Shown here piece by piece: positions 1-8,567 of a stretch of DNA of 64,000 nucleotides. This DNA is from Bradyrhizobium sp. NFR13 (GTDB taxonomy: Bacteria; Pseudomonadota; Alphaproteobacteria; Rhizobiales; Xanthobacteraceae). Under the pieces are notes generated by a model. That model saw only the letters and a list, made by a program, of their open reading frames with translations. It was not told where the DNA came from and ran no database searches. The stretch's first letter is position 1, and each line of letters begins with the position of its first letter. Made by a program: the position numbers and the translations under genes. The stretch is taken from the NCBI RefSeq assembly GCF_900114605.1, contig NZ_FOTP01000009.1:1-64000 (forward strand), in the 5' to 3' direction.

Positions 1-101
1 TCTGCGCCAGCACTGCCACTGGCAAGGAGACGACCGACCTTGAGATGGAAAGATCCCTGGACAGTGTGACGGACGACCAAATCGAAATGCGTCCGGCTTA
101 A
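1..101 (+). CDS. C-terminal end of an unidentified protein, cut by the window edge
   Basis: An open frame enters from the left edge and stops at a TAA at 99-101. The visible 32 residues are rich in Thr, Asp and Glu (CASTATGKETTDLEMER, then ending MRPA). Length and function cannot be judged. The frame is open to the edge and protein-like in composition, but it is short, so this could be chance. Confidence 0.4.
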   Translation, partial: CASTATGKETTDLEMERSLDSVTDDQIEMRPA

Positions 102-524
102 GTGCTTTGCGGCTACCCTGTCCCTCCGCCCTGGGACACTAATTTTGGTGATGGGACCGTTCGCCATGGCAGATGTGCAGGCAACCGAAAAAACACCGCA
201 GGCGGAACGTCGGGCACTTCGCCCAGCGCCTCCGAAAGTCCTGATGCATTCTACATTGCGGAAGACCGCATTCGCATCAGGCCCAAGGGTGCAACGGGCA
301 CCCGGCGTTCCGCACGCCCTCTCACAAGGGGGCGGGAATGCGAAACACGACGGCGCCCCCGCGCCGCAAATAACAGGGGCAATGACGCATGTCTGAAGGG
401 CAGTGGCTGTTTGACATTCAAATTCAGGGAAGTCGTAGGGTGGCTTTCGCGAAGGCGCTTTACCGATCCGTTACGCCGTGATCGCTGTGCAGGTGACGTC
501 GCAAACAAAGCACCCCACAAAAGA

Positions 525-551
525 AAAACGCCCGTGGGGAGCGGGCGTTTT
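525..551 (-). terminator. Rho-independent terminator
   Basis: A perfect 10-bp stem (AAAACGCCCG paired with CGGGCGTTTT) encloses a 7-nt loop. On the minus strand the stem runs into a T-rich stretch (TTTTTCTTTT), the classic form. It lies about 90 nt downstream of the small minus-strand gene ending at 641 and probably terminates it. The stretch 102-640 holds no other gene I can support. Confidence 0.8.
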
Positions 552-640
552 CCATTCAGAAGTCCACTCGGGGGGAAGTGGATCTTCCTGTATTCACCTG
601 ACGACCTTGGGGGACATCGCCACGCGAATTCTTGAATTCC

Positions 641-841
641 TTAGCGGACCATGCTGACGTTCGAATTGGTTACAGCAACAGGCTGGCCCGCTTTGATGAC
701 GCGCGCGGTCTGGGTCGAACCTTCATCAGCATTCATGCGAGCCGAGATTCCGAAGCCTGCCACGAAGATACCGGCGACCAGAGCAACAATCACCACCTTC
801 AGGTGGGTCATGCGATCCGCGCTGTAAATCGAGTGGTTCAT
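641..841 (-). CDS. Small single-span membrane or secreted protein, 66 aa
   Basis: The product has a short N-terminal tail (MNHSIYSADRMTHLK), a hydrophobic segment at about residues 15-33 (VVIVALVAGIFVAGFGISA) and a hydrophilic C-terminal half. It looks like a membrane anchor with a short extracytoplasmic tail, or an uncleaved signal peptide. Proteins of this form are common conserved hypotheticals in Bradyrhizobium relatives (from memory). An AGGGAG ribosome-binding site precedes the ATG, a strong terminator lies downstream at 525-551, and an EcfG-type promoter lies 85 nt upstream at 926-951, which suggests stress-induced monocistronic expression. The function is unknown. Confidence 0.75.
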   Translation of the reverse strand: MNHSIYSADRMTHLKVVIVALVAGIFVAGFGISARMNADEGSTQTARVIKAGQPVAVTNSNVSMVR

Positions 842-925
842 TGGAAACGCTCCCTGCCGTCTTACTCTGCCTACGACCGTTTGTGTCGTGTCCGCGTTGG
901 CAGGTTCAACTGATCACGCATAGGA

Positions 926-951
926 AACGTGGTGTCGGGGCGTTCCGTTCC
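926..951 (-). promoter_or_regulatory. Candidate EcfG (general stress sigma factor) promoter
   Basis: On the minus strand GGAAC is followed after 17 nt by CGTT, matching the alphaproteobacterial EcfG/RpoE2 consensus GGAAC-N16/17-CGTT. It points toward the small gene starting at 841. The match is by eye only. The rest of 842-1171 is AT-rich and shows no gene. Confidence 0.55.
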
Positions 952-1171
952 AAATAGTCGATCACAAGGCAGTGATAAGACGTGATCCGGCGCGATTGAA
1001 GCGCTCGGATCGACCCTGGAATTTATAAATTATTATTGATTCTCAGAGTGTTGGGTGTGATTTGCGTCGTCGTCCCGAAAAGGCCCTGGGATGCGACATT
1101 CTGGCAAATCTCTTGTCTGTGACGAATTTACATCGGTTTCGGGCAAGGTTGCTAGCCCCCTTGCCGCCGAA

Positions 1172-3307
1172 TCAGACGCTTCCGACAGTCTTCAGGCGGG
1201 CGCGGGGATGGATTTCCGCCTGGGACAGCACGGTGGTCTGCGAGCGGAACCGTTCCACCAGCGAGCGCACGAATGGCCGGATCGATGCCGAGGTAACCAG
1301 CACCGGCGCTTCGCCTTCGCGCGCGGCCTGTTCGAAACGATCGCGCACGGTGGTCATGAACTCCGACAGCTTCGACGGCTGCATCGCCAGACTGCGTTCT
1401 TCGCCGGTACCGATGATCGATTCCGCGAAGGCCTGCTCCCACTGCGCTGATAGGGCGATGAGCGGCAGGTAGCCGTTATAGGACGTGTTCTGCGCGCAGA
1501 TCTGTCGCGCGAGGCGCGCACGCACATGCTCGACGATGGTCGACGGGTTGCGCGAGAAGGCGAGAGCGTCGGCAATGCCTTCGAGGATGGTCGAGAGATC
1601 GCGCACCGAAATCCGTTCGGTGAGCAGCAATTGCAGCACGCGCTGGATGCCCGAGACGGTGATGAGCGACGGAACGATATCCTTGACCAGTTCGCCCTGT
1701 TCCTTCGGCAGGTCCTTCAGCAGCTTCTGCACTTCGCCATAGGACAAGAGATCCGACATGTTGCCCTTCAGCAGCTCTGTCAGATGCGTCGACAAGACCG
1801 TGGCAGCATCGACCACGGTGTAGCCCTTCAGCGAGGCCTCTTCCTTCAGGCCAGCATCGACCCAGGTGGCGGGCAGGCCGAAGGTCGGCTCGGTGGTGTG
1901 AATGCCCGGGACATTGACCTGATTGCCGCCGGGATCCATGACCATGAACTGGTTCGGCCAGATGCGGCCGGTGCCGGCGTCCACTTCCTTGATCTTGATG
2001 ACATAGGTGTTGGCTTCGAGCTGCACGTTGTCCAGGATTCGAACCGACGGCATCACGAAACCCATCTCGACAGCGAGCGACTTGCGCAGCGCCTTGATCT
2101 GCTCGGTGAGGCGATCGGTGCCGTCCGGGCCATTGACCAGTGGCAGCAGCGCGTAGCCGAGCTCGATCTTGAGATCGTCGATCTTCAGCGACGCGGAGAT
2201 CGGCTCGTCCGCGGCGGCGGCTTGTGCTGCGGCGGCGGCGGCGGGCGCTGCAGCCTGATGCGCGACTTCGGCGCGGGCGACCTTGTTGCGCTTGTTGGCG
2301 GTGACGGCGAGATAGGCTGCGCCGCCGCCGAGCGCGAGGAATGGCAGCATCGGAATGCCCGGCAGCAGCGCCAGTGTCAGCATGACGCCGGCTGACATGC
2401 CCAGCGCCTGCGGATAGCCGGAGAATTGCTTGATCAGCGTCTTGTCGGCGGCGCCGGTAATGCCCGCTTTCGAGACCAGCAGGCCGGCAGCGGTCGAGAC
2501 GATCAGCGCCGGCACCTGGGTGACCAGGCCGTCTCCGACGGTTAGCAGCGTATAGGTGCGACCGGCTTCCGAGAACGACAGGCCCTGCTGCGCAACACCG
2601 ATGATGATCCCGCCGATGACGTTGATGGCGGTGATGAGCAGGCCGGCGATGGCATCGCCGCGGACGAACTTGGAAGCACCGTCCATGGCGCCGAAGAAGC
2701 CGCTTTCGTCTTCAAGGTCCTTGCGGCGCGCCTTGGCAGTGGCTTCATCGATCAGGCCGGCCGACAGATCGGCGTCGATCGCCATCTGCTTGCCGGGCAT
2801 CGAGTCCAGCTGGAAGCGCGCGGCGACTTCGGCGATACGGCCTGAACCCTTGGTGATGACGATGAAGTTCACGATCACCAGGATCGCGAACACCACGATG
2901 CCGATGACGAAGTTGCCACCCATCACGAAGTTGCCGAACGCCTCGATGACATGACCTGCGGCGGCGGTGCCTTCATGGCCGTGTGACAGGATCAGGCGGG
3001 TCGAGGCCAGGTTCAGCGACAGCCGCAACATGGTCGAGATCAGCAGCACGGTCGGGAATGACGAGAATTCCAGCGGCGTCTGGGTGAACAGCGCCGTCAT
3101 CAGGATCAGCACCGACATGGTGATCGAGATCGCGAGGAACAGATCCATTACGATCGCTGGCAGCGGCATGATCAGCACGACAAGGATGATCAGAACGCCA
3201 AAGGCCAGGCCGATATCGCCGCGCAAGACGTTCGTCCTGATGCTGGCGAAGTCGAAACCGCCGCTCTTGGGTGCTCCGAGGCCCTGACCCGCGATCAAAT
3301 CCGTCAT
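1172..3307 (-). CDS. flhA: Flagellar biosynthesis protein FlhA
   Basis: FlhA is the large export-gate subunit of the flagellar type III secretion apparatus in the inner membrane; its cytoplasmic domain docks chaperone-substrate complexes. The 711-aa product has the usual length. The N-terminal half carries about eight membrane spans and the family-typical LRLSLNLASTRLIL and MPGKQMAIDADL segments. The second half is the soluble domain. I chose the ATG at 3307 (MTDLIAGQG) because GGGGAAGC precedes it and the upstream frame (49 residues) is unlike FlhA. An Ala-rich linker joins the two halves. It stands alone here: no fliR, flhB or other flagellar gene is within 10 kb in the window. A type III secretion FlhA paralogue is less likely given the close fit to flagellar members. 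Confidence 0.96.
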   Translation of the reverse strand: MTDLIAGQGLGAPKSGGFDFASIRTNVLRGDIGLAFGVLIILVVLIMPLPAIVMDLFLAISITMSVLILMTALFTQTPLEFSSFPTVLLISTMLRLSLNLASTRLILSHGHEGTAAAGHVIEAFGNFVMGGNFVIGIVVFAILVIVNFIVITKGSGRIAEVAARFQLDSMPGKQMAIDADLSAGLIDEATAKARRKDLEDESGFFGAMDGASKFVRGDAIAGLLITAINVIGGIIIGVAQQGLSFSEAGRTYTLLTVGDGLVTQVPALIVSTAAGLLVSKAGITGAADKTLIKQFSGYPQALGMSAGVMLTLALLPGIPMLPFLALGGGAAYLAVTANKRNKVARAEVAHQAAAPAAAAAAQAAAADEPISASLKIDDLKIELGYALLPLVNGPDGTDRLTEQIKALRKSLAVEMGFVMPSVRILDNVQLEANTYVIKIKEVDAGTGRIWPNQFMVMDPGGNQVNVPGIHTTEPTFGLPATWVDAGLKEEASLKGYTVVDAATVLSTHLTELLKGNMSDLLSYGEVQKLLKDLPKEQGELVKDIVPSLITVSGIQRVLQLLLTERISVRDLSTILEGIADALAFSRNPSTIVEHVRARLARQICAQNTSYNGYLPLIALSAQWEQAFAESIIGTGEERSLAMQPSKLSEFMTTVRDRFEQAAREGEAPVLVTSASIRPFVRSLVERFRSQTTVLSQAEIHPRARLKTVGSV

Positions 3308-3580
3308 CGATGCCGCTTCCCCGCGCGAATGTCGTTCGCGACTGCCGAACGTCTGCGCAGCGGCCGAAGGGCCGCCGATCCGCAAGTGAGGCACCGCACT
3401 GGCATCCACGGGCATTCCCCCGGTCAGCTGACGAGACGCGACTCCACTCGGCAATTTTTGCCGTGTGTATGGTTAGCAAAGGGTTAACGAGGCGTTACTG
3501 CATGGCTCTGCCACAAGTCTCACGCCAGTTTTGACCGAAACGGCGCTGTTGCGCTGCTTCTGCATGCCTAATCCTTCGGC

Positions 3581-4873
3581 ATGTCGCTTGACCTGTGGGG
3601 ACACGCCGAGGATGTTGCCGCCGTGACCATCGCGAACCCCACCTCAGATTCGACGCCGTTCCTGCCTGACTCCCGCCAGGCCTGGATCAGGCTGTCGCTT
3701 GCCCTGGTCATCGGCTCGTTGGGGTCAGTTGGCATGTGGTCGGTGGTGGTGGCGCTGCCGGCCGTGCAGGCCGATTTCGCGGCCAGCCGCGGTGCGGCTT
3801 CGCTGGCCTTTACCCTGACCATGGTCGGCTTCGGCCTCGGCGGCGTAATCGCCGGCAAGCTCACGGACCGGTTTGGCATTGTGGCGACGATTGCGCTCGC
3901 TACCGTCCTGATGGGCATCGGCTATCTCATCGCGTCGCAGTCCACGGCGCTCTGGCAGTTCAATCTCATTCATGTGGTGATCGGCGCGGGCTCGTCAGCG
4001 ACCTTCGGGCCGCTGATGGCGGAGGCGTCGCACTGGTTCGAGCGCCGGCGCGGCATCGCGGTGACTGTCGCTGCAACCGGCAGCTATATCGGCGGCACGC
4101 TTTGGCCGCCGATTGTCAGCTGGGGCATTCTGACGTTTGGCTGGCGCGCGACGCATATCAGCGTCGGGATCGTTACAACCGTCCTGATGCTGCTGATGCT
4201 CGCGGTTCTGCGTGTGCAGATGGGTACGGCCACACGACGTAGTCACGTCAATGCGCCGCCGCCCAAGGTCGATCTCCAGCTCAGCAACAACACGCTGACG
4301 ACGCTTCTCTTCATTGCCGGCATCGGTTGCTGTGTCGCCATGGCGATGCCGCAGGTCCACATCGTCGCTTATTGCGGGGATCTCGGCTACGGCGTGACGC
4401 GCGGCGCCGAGATGCTGTCGCTGATGCTTGCCTTTGGCATCATCAGCCGCGTCGGCTCGGGCTTCCTCGCTGATCGCATCGGCGGCATCCGCACGCTGCT
4501 GGTGGGATCGATTGCGCAGGGCGTCGCGCTGCTGTTCTACCTGTTCTTCGACAGCCTTGCCTCGCTCTACATCATCTCCGCGATGTTCGGCCTGTTCCAG
4601 GGCGGCATCGTGCCGGCCTATGCCATCGTCATCCGCGAGGCGATGCCAGCCTCGCAAGCTGCGACGCGTGTCGGCATTGTTATCCTGGGTACGGTGGGTG
4701 GCATGTCGCTGGGCGGCTGGATGTCCGGCGTCATCTTCGACGCCACGGGCTCCTACGCGGCAGCGTTCATGAATGGCCTCGCCTGGAATGTGCTCAACGT
4801 CACCATCATCACGGCGCTGATGTTGCGCGCGCGTCGGCGCGCAGCTTTCGCGCCGGGCGCATCGGTCGCTTAA
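3581..4873 (+). CDS. Major facilitator superfamily transporter
   Basis: This 430-aa protein has about twelve membrane spans and the MFS loop motif after span 2 (GKLTDRFG), with a related motif in the second half (GFLADRIGG). This indicates a secondary transporter of the monocarboxylate/oxalate-formate-like MFS branch; the substrate cannot be read from sequence. The first 30 residues are hydrophilic, so translation could instead begin at the GTG encoding VTIANP, 14 codons in. Its stop codon overlaps by 4 nt the end of the convergent gene at 4870. It diverges from flhA across about 270 nt that show no further gene. Confidence 0.85.
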   Translation: MSLDLWGHAEDVAAVTIANPTSDSTPFLPDSRQAWIRLSLALVIGSLGSVGMWSVVVALPAVQADFAASRGAASLAFTLTMVGFGLGGVIAGKLTDRFGIVATIALATVLMGIGYLIASQSTALWQFNLIHVVIGAGSSATFGPLMAEASHWFERRRGIAVTVAATGSYIGGTLWPPIVSWGILTFGWRATHISVGIVTTVLMLLMLAVLRVQMGTATRRSHVNAPPPKVDLQLSNNTLTTLLFIAGIGCCVAMAMPQVHIVAYCGDLGYGVTRGAEMLSLMLAFGIISRVGSGFLADRIGGIRTLLVGSIAQGVALLFYLFFDSLASLYIISAMFGLFQGGIVPAYAIVIREAMPASQAATRVGIVILGTVGGMSLGGWMSGVIFDATGSYAAAFMNGLAWNVLNVTIITALMLRARRRAAFAPGASVA

Positions 4874-5328
4874 GGCGTCAGATCCTGCACTGGCGGCATT
4901 GCTGGAAGTCCATCGATCGGCACGGCTTCCAGCGAACGCTTTGCGGGGCCGTTGCCGAACATACAATCCAGCGTTGGCTCGGCAATCGCCGTCATTGTGT
5001 GTCCAATCAGGGGACGTTTTTCCGGCGGAAGCCAGTTCTGGTTCAACGTCGGTACGCCGCGCTCGGTGACTCCGTACAGAATGGCGTCGAGGATGTCGCG
5101 ATCGCCAATCTCGCTCATCAGCGCGGTGCGGACGCAGTCGCAAATCGCTTCGGGATGCGCATAACGCGACACCATGAAGGGCGCGCAAAGCCGAATGAAC
5201 TCGCCGCGCGGATCAGGCATCAGGGACAGGCGACGTGTGTCGGCCATCGCGACTGTCGACATCCCGTATGCCAGCAGGCTGCTCAGGACAATAGCAAGCA
5301 GTGCTCTGAGGGACAGGTATCGCAACAA
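4870..5328 (-). CDS. Secreted hypothetical protein, 152 aa
   Basis: A signal peptide occupies about residues 1-29 (hydrophobic LSLRALLAIVLSSLLAYG, then AMA-DT). The mature part of about 120 aa has three cysteines (LCAPF, ICDCV) near its start and one later (LDCMFG), so disulfides in the periplasm are plausible. No known domain is recognised. It converges on the MFS gene with a 4-nt overlap of 3' ends. Codon use matches the chromosome and the frame is clean, so it is probably real. Confidence 0.7.
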   Translation of the reverse strand: MLRYLSLRALLAIVLSSLLAYGMSTVAMADTRRLSLMPDPRGEFIRLCAPFMVSRYAHPEAICDCVRTALMSEIGDRDILDAILYGVTERGVPTLNQNWLPPEKRPLIGHTMTAIAEPTLDCMFGNGPAKRSLEAVPIDGLPAMPPVQDLTP

Positions 5329-5416
5329 ATCACCCGGGAAGTAACCGCAGGACGAGAGAAGTGCAGGATCTGTTATAGATGATGAGCGGTGCGAATGTGA
5401 ATGCCGCTGTGATGTG

Positions 5417-5824
5417 TCATACAGCCTGACCGACTTTCAGCAACATGCAGCCGCTGATCTTCAGGCTGCCGTCAGGTTGCGGCTCCAGCGTATAGAGCGC
5501 ATCCCACGGCACGCCATCGGCATCGACGATATGGACTTTTTGCTCGATGGTGCCATCGGACATATTGCTCTCGGTGAATTCGAAGCTGCGATGACGATAG
5601 ATGGGCGTATAGGCGTTGCGCACCATGTCCATGAAGCTGTCGGGATCGGGGAAGATGCTCTGGATGTCGGGGGCCGCGAAACTATAGGCTGTCACGGCGT
5701 CGTCGCGAGCCAGCGCTTCGGCCTGGGAGCTGATGATCCTCTGCGCCGCTGCGACATCGTCCGCAGCGCGGAGAGGCGATGCGAGACCGATCACCATAAC
5801 GATCAAAATGAGAAGGCTGCGCAT
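5417..5824 (-). CDS. DUF4864-family secreted protein
   Basis: The product (135 aa) has an N-terminal signal peptide ending near LRAAD, then a compact domain with FPDPDSFMDMVRNAY and YRHRSFEF, characteristic of DUF4864 proteins. The family has a predicted NTF2-like fold and no established function. The gene begins only 4 nt after the stop of the amidohydrolase gene, so the two are almost surely cotranscribed. Confidence 0.8.
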   Translation of the reverse strand: MRSLLILIVMVIGLASPLRAADDVAAAQRIISSQAEALARDDAVTAYSFAAPDIQSIFPDPDSFMDMVRNAYTPIYRHRSFEFTESNMSDGTIEQKVHIVDADGVPWDALYTLEPQPDGSLKISGCMLLKVGQAV

Positions 5825-5828
5825 AGGC

Positions 5829-7154
5829 TCACTTGCTCAAAGTGTTCTTGTAGATGACGCCATCCTTCATGATGATTTTGAAATTGTTCGCGGGATCGGC
5901 AATCAGGTTGATGTTGTCCAGCGGATTGCCGTCGACCAGCAATAGATCCGCGAGCGCGCCCTGTTCCACGACGCCGAGCTTGCCGGGATAGGGATTGCGC
6001 TTGCCGGACATTGCCAGCAGTTCGGCGTTCGTCGATGTCGCCATGACCAGCGCTTCGGCGGGAGTATACCAGCGCGTGAGCGAGGCCAGAATTGCGCCCT
6101 GTTGCTGCGCCAGCGCGCGCGAGAACAGCACGTCGGTGCCCCACGCCGTCTTGATCTTGTACTTCCTGGCAAATTCGTAGGACCTGGCTATGCCGGGCCA
6201 GACCTCATCCGCCTTGGCTCGCTGAACTGAACCTTCCGGAAAGCCAAGTCTCAGGCCCTCGGGGAGGGGCTGCAAGCTCAACCAGATGTTCTTTTCGGCA
6301 AGCAGCCTGGCGGTTGCCTCGTCCATCAGCATGCCGTGTTCGATGCACTTCACGCCAGCGGCGACGGCTCTCTGGATCGCAGCCGGAGTGAAGGCGTGCG
6401 CGACGACATATGTGCCCCAATTCTCGGCCGCTTCAACGGCGGCGCGTAGTTCGGCCTCGGTGAAAGTGGTCACGTCGACCGGACTGAAGGGGGATGACAC
6501 TCCGCCGCCCGCCGTCAACTTGATTTGGGAGGCGCCCTGCATGAGTTGTTCGCGCGTGCGCACGCGCACCTCGTCAGGGCTGTCCGCGACGATAGCGCCG
6601 CCGACTTGCTCCATGCGGGTGAGCATGCCGCCAATCGTACGTGGGAGATCGGTCAGCTGACGGAAATCCCCATGGCCGCTCGTGACAGTGATCATGGCGC
6701 CGGACGGATAGATGCGCGGGCCCTTGACGATGCCCTCATCAATGGCCTGCTTGAGGCCGAACACCGGACCGCCGACATCGCGAACAGTGGTGAAGCCGCG
6801 CATGAGAGTGTCGGTTGCTTCGTCGCCAGCCAGCAGATTGTTGTAGCCGACGTCACCGAAAGCCTGTGCCGGCGTCACCCGTATCAACATCGCGTGCCAA
6901 TGATTGTCGATCAGGCCGGGCATCAGCGTATGCCCGTTTCCTGTGACACGCTGAGCGTCTGCGGCTGCTATCGGTGCCGTAGAAATACGCTCGATGACGT
7001 TGCCCTTGACCAGCACATGTGACGGAGCGGAAAGAGTGGCGCTTCTTCCGTCAAAGATCCGAACATTTTCGAAGAGCACATCGCCGGCGCTCGCGCTTGT
7101 GCAAAATGTCAGCGCGAGAATTGCTAGCCATCGACTACCGGCAGGGAACAACAT
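5829..7154 (-). CDS. Secreted metal-dependent amidohydrolase (imidazolonepropionase-like)
   Basis: The 441-aa product starts with a signal peptide (about residues 1-23, ending ASAG) followed by the short beta domain and TIM barrel of the amidohydrolase superfamily. Visible metal-site elements are the HWH in PGLIDNHWHAML, VVAHAF, IEHGML and the late Asp in WGTDVLF. It is closest in pattern to imidazolonepropionase-like or Xaa-Pro dipeptidase-like enzymes that act on cyclic amides or peptides; the substrate is unknown. The ATG at 7154 was chosen because GGAGAAC lies 7 nt upstream and the signal peptide begins there; the 17 residues upstream in frame are not part of a signal sequence. It is followed by the DUF4864 gene in one operon. 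Confidence 0.88.
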   Translation of the reverse strand: MLFPAGSRWLAILALTFCTSASAGDVLFENVRIFDGRSATLSAPSHVLVKGNVIERISTAPIAAADAQRVTGNGHTLMPGLIDNHWHAMLIRVTPAQAFGDVGYNNLLAGDEATDTLMRGFTTVRDVGGPVFGLKQAIDEGIVKGPRIYPSGAMITVTSGHGDFRQLTDLPRTIGGMLTRMEQVGGAIVADSPDEVRVRTREQLMQGASQIKLTAGGGVSSPFSPVDVTTFTEAELRAAVEAAENWGTYVVAHAFTPAAIQRAVAAGVKCIEHGMLMDEATARLLAEKNIWLSLQPLPEGLRLGFPEGSVQRAKADEVWPGIARSYEFARKYKIKTAWGTDVLFSRALAQQQGAILASLTRWYTPAEALVMATSTNAELLAMSGKRNPYPGKLGVVEQGALADLLLVDGNPLDNINLIADPANNFKIIMKDGVIYKNTLSK

Positions 7155-7249
7155 GAGCGTTCTCCGAGCAGTGAAGCTTGCACTATGGCAGATACCGGCG
7201 CCCACTTGAAGGTGGCGCCGTCATCGGCGGATCGGCGATCCGGCTCGGG

Positions 7250-7558
7250 TTACTGGGAATCCGCCCGGCCAGATGTGAATATATCTGGTTGTTCAAGCTC
7301 GTCTGGCATCGCCCATCCTTCAGCCATCAAAGCGACATGGAGCGCGGTTCGAACTTCGGGCGGCTCAATGTTCCCGACAGTCGCCTCATCAAGAACAGCG
7401 ATCAGCTTCGTCCAACGCGGCGTTGTCTTGGCTTCGCTGTCAACGTAACGCTGGACCCATCTAACCGCCGCCAAGAGAGAAAAGATCGTGCGGTTCCTCG
7501 CCGGGGTTTGCCCGGGCGCCTCAGGCATCAATCGAATTGGTTCAAAGATCATTTGCAC
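7250..7558 (-). CDS. Hypothetical protein, about 100 aa
   Basis: The frame begins with GTG at 7558 or ATG at 7552, with no convincing ribosome-binding site. Composition is protein-like: an amphipathic stretch around residues 25-60 and a segment TALHVALMAEGWAMPDE. No family is recognised. It lies at the start of an AT-richer, gene-poor area. It may be a real small soluble protein or a chance frame. Confidence 0.4.
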   Translation of the reverse strand: MQMIFEPIRLMPEAPGQTPARNRTIFSLLAAVRWVQRYVDSEAKTTPRWTKLIAVLDEATVGNIEPPEVRTALHVALMAEGWAMPDELEQPDIFTSGRADSQ

Positions 7559-7738
7559 ACAAACCGACTGCTGAAATTCACTTCATCGTGCCACAGAGCC
7601 GGTAATACGCAATGGGTGCCGACATGCTCCGAAGTAGCCGCACGCCGTCCCGAAGGTCGTGATCATCTTAGCCTATGGGGGAGGGCCTCATCTCGGCGAA
7701 GTAGAACAATCTCACGCCATGCGGTATAAAAAATCGGC

Positions 7739-7906
7739 ATGAAGCCCACGAAGTCGTTGAAGAAGCAAGCTGAGAAAGCCGAGGCTGTAGCACACCGCTC
7801 GGAAGACACCGAGCATGCTGAGCAGATGCACAATTTGGCTGAAGCATTCCACGCGCAAGCCAGTGCGCTGAAGGCTGAAAAGAAAAAAGGGAAGGCGAAG
7901 AAATAG
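7739..7906 (+). CDS. Small Lys/Ala/Glu-rich protein, 55 aa
   Basis: The ATG at 7739 opens a 55-codon frame starting MKPTKSLKKQAEKAE, with EHAEQMHNLAEAFHAQA in the middle and a lysine-rich tail (KAEKKKGKAKK). The whole chain should be one amphipathic helix with basic ends. Similar tiny proteins (SLKKQADKAE... Q...L..LA.AFRAQA...KKK) occur repeatedly in Bradyrhizobium relatives (from memory). The function is unknown; binding to nucleic acid or membrane is possible. The stretch 7559-7738 shows nothing else. Confidence 0.65.
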   Translation: MKPTKSLKKQAEKAEAVAHRSEDTEHAEQMHNLAEAFHAQASALKAEKKKGKAKK

Positions 7907-7931
7907 CTTTCCTTGATTGCGGTCGCGGAGA

Positions 7932-8195
7932 CTAGTCGTCAAGTTTCTCAGAGACGATCACGCCAGTCTTCGGATCGGCGTGAAATTCCATTCTCTTGCC
8001 GTTCTTGATACCTTCACCCTCCCAGCGGCCATCGTCGGCTTCAAGCTCGGTAACCTGCGAGTAGCCAGACTGCAGCACCTTTGTCTTTACCTGCTCCATC
8101 GGCATCCAATCCGGCCCAGGTTGATCAGCGCGGGCCACGGTCGATGAACCTAGTAACAGGGATCCACAGAGAGCAGTTGCAGCAAGCCGTTTCAT
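7932..8195 (-). CDS. Secreted PepSY-like small protein, 87 aa
   Basis: A signal peptide (MKRLAATALCGSLLLGSS, cleavage near ARA-DQ) precedes one PepSY-type unit: MPMEQVKTKVLQSGYSQV, then a short strand region with DDGRWEGEGIKNGKRMEFHADPKTG. PepSY-type domains sit in the periplasm and often modulate peptidases or sense ligands. The ATG at 8195 is preceded by a strong GGGAGG; an in-frame start ten codons upstream has none. Confidence 0.8.
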   Translation of the reverse strand: MKRLAATALCGSLLLGSSTVARADQPGPDWMPMEQVKTKVLQSGYSQVTELEADDGRWEGEGIKNGKRMEFHADPKTGVIVSEKLDD

Positions 8196-8276
8196 GGCAA
8201 CCTCCCTTGTTTTTATTAAGCCCAATCGTAATGCCGGCAGATCGTTCCTGGGGTATAAGAACTTTGGCGGATCTTC

Positions 8277-8313
8277 CGGGTACTGGCCTGTTTCCGACCT
8301 CAGTGGCCTAGTT
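8277..8313 (-). repeat. Repeat A, copy 1 (supplies the stop of the Imm27-like gene)
   Basis: Read on the minus strand this 37-bp unit begins AACTAGGCCACTGAGG and continues CGGAAACAGGCC, then AGTACCCG. It matches the copy at 11121-11157, which is in the opposite orientation, with a single mismatch. The TGA inside CCACTGAGG is the stop codon of the Imm27-like gene. Confidence 0.8.
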
Positions 8314-8521
8314 CGAAAAGTTCGGGATATTTGGCTTCGGCATCGGAAGGCGCGATTTCATCCAACTGGCGTGGACCGCCGCCGTGCATCTCGCTATGCG
8401 GGTAAGTGATCTCCCATAAAGCTCCGGAGACTGGGTCGCGAAAAAGCGTATCCCACCCGCTCGCATCGTGTCCGATCTCTTCTAGCTTTGCGAGCGCTGC
8501 CGATATCTCTGCTTCGGTCAT
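8300..8521 (-). CDS. Imm27-like immunity protein
   Basis: The 73-aa product carries a pattern I recognise from the Imm27 family: W-x2-LFRDP at about residues 23-29, then WEITYPHSEMHGGGPRQL, then ISP-like acidic residues and a closing AEAKYPELF. Imm27 proteins are predicted to neutralise toxin domains of polymorphic toxin systems. Usual members are somewhat longer at the N terminus, so this one is short. No toxin is nearby, so it would be an orphan immunity gene. Its last codons (ELGH, stop) are encoded by repeat A copy 1. Its start lies just after repeat A copy 2. Family membership is from motif memory and was not searched. Confidence 0.75.
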   Translation of the reverse strand: MTEAEISAALAKLEEIGHDASGWDTLFRDPVSGALWEITYPHSEMHGGGPRQLDEIAPSDAEAKYPELFELGH

Positions 8522-8529
8522 AGTAGCTC

Positions 8530-8567
8530 CGGGTGCGGGCCTGTTTCCGAGCCCACTGGCCTAGTTT
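8530..8567 (-). repeat. Repeat A, copy 2
   Basis: On the minus strand the unit begins AAACTAGGCCAGTGGGCTCG and continues with GAAACAGGCC and ACCCGGAG. It provides the TAG stop of the frameshifted upstream gene (end 8561) and ends 8 nt before the ATG of the Imm27-like gene, so it fills the whole gap between the two genes. Confidence 0.8.

Noticed and set aside
102-635. Open frame of 177 codons near the left edge
   Set aside because: Composition is Arg/Gly/Pro-biased, several other frames are open in parallel, and it runs through the terminator at 525-551.
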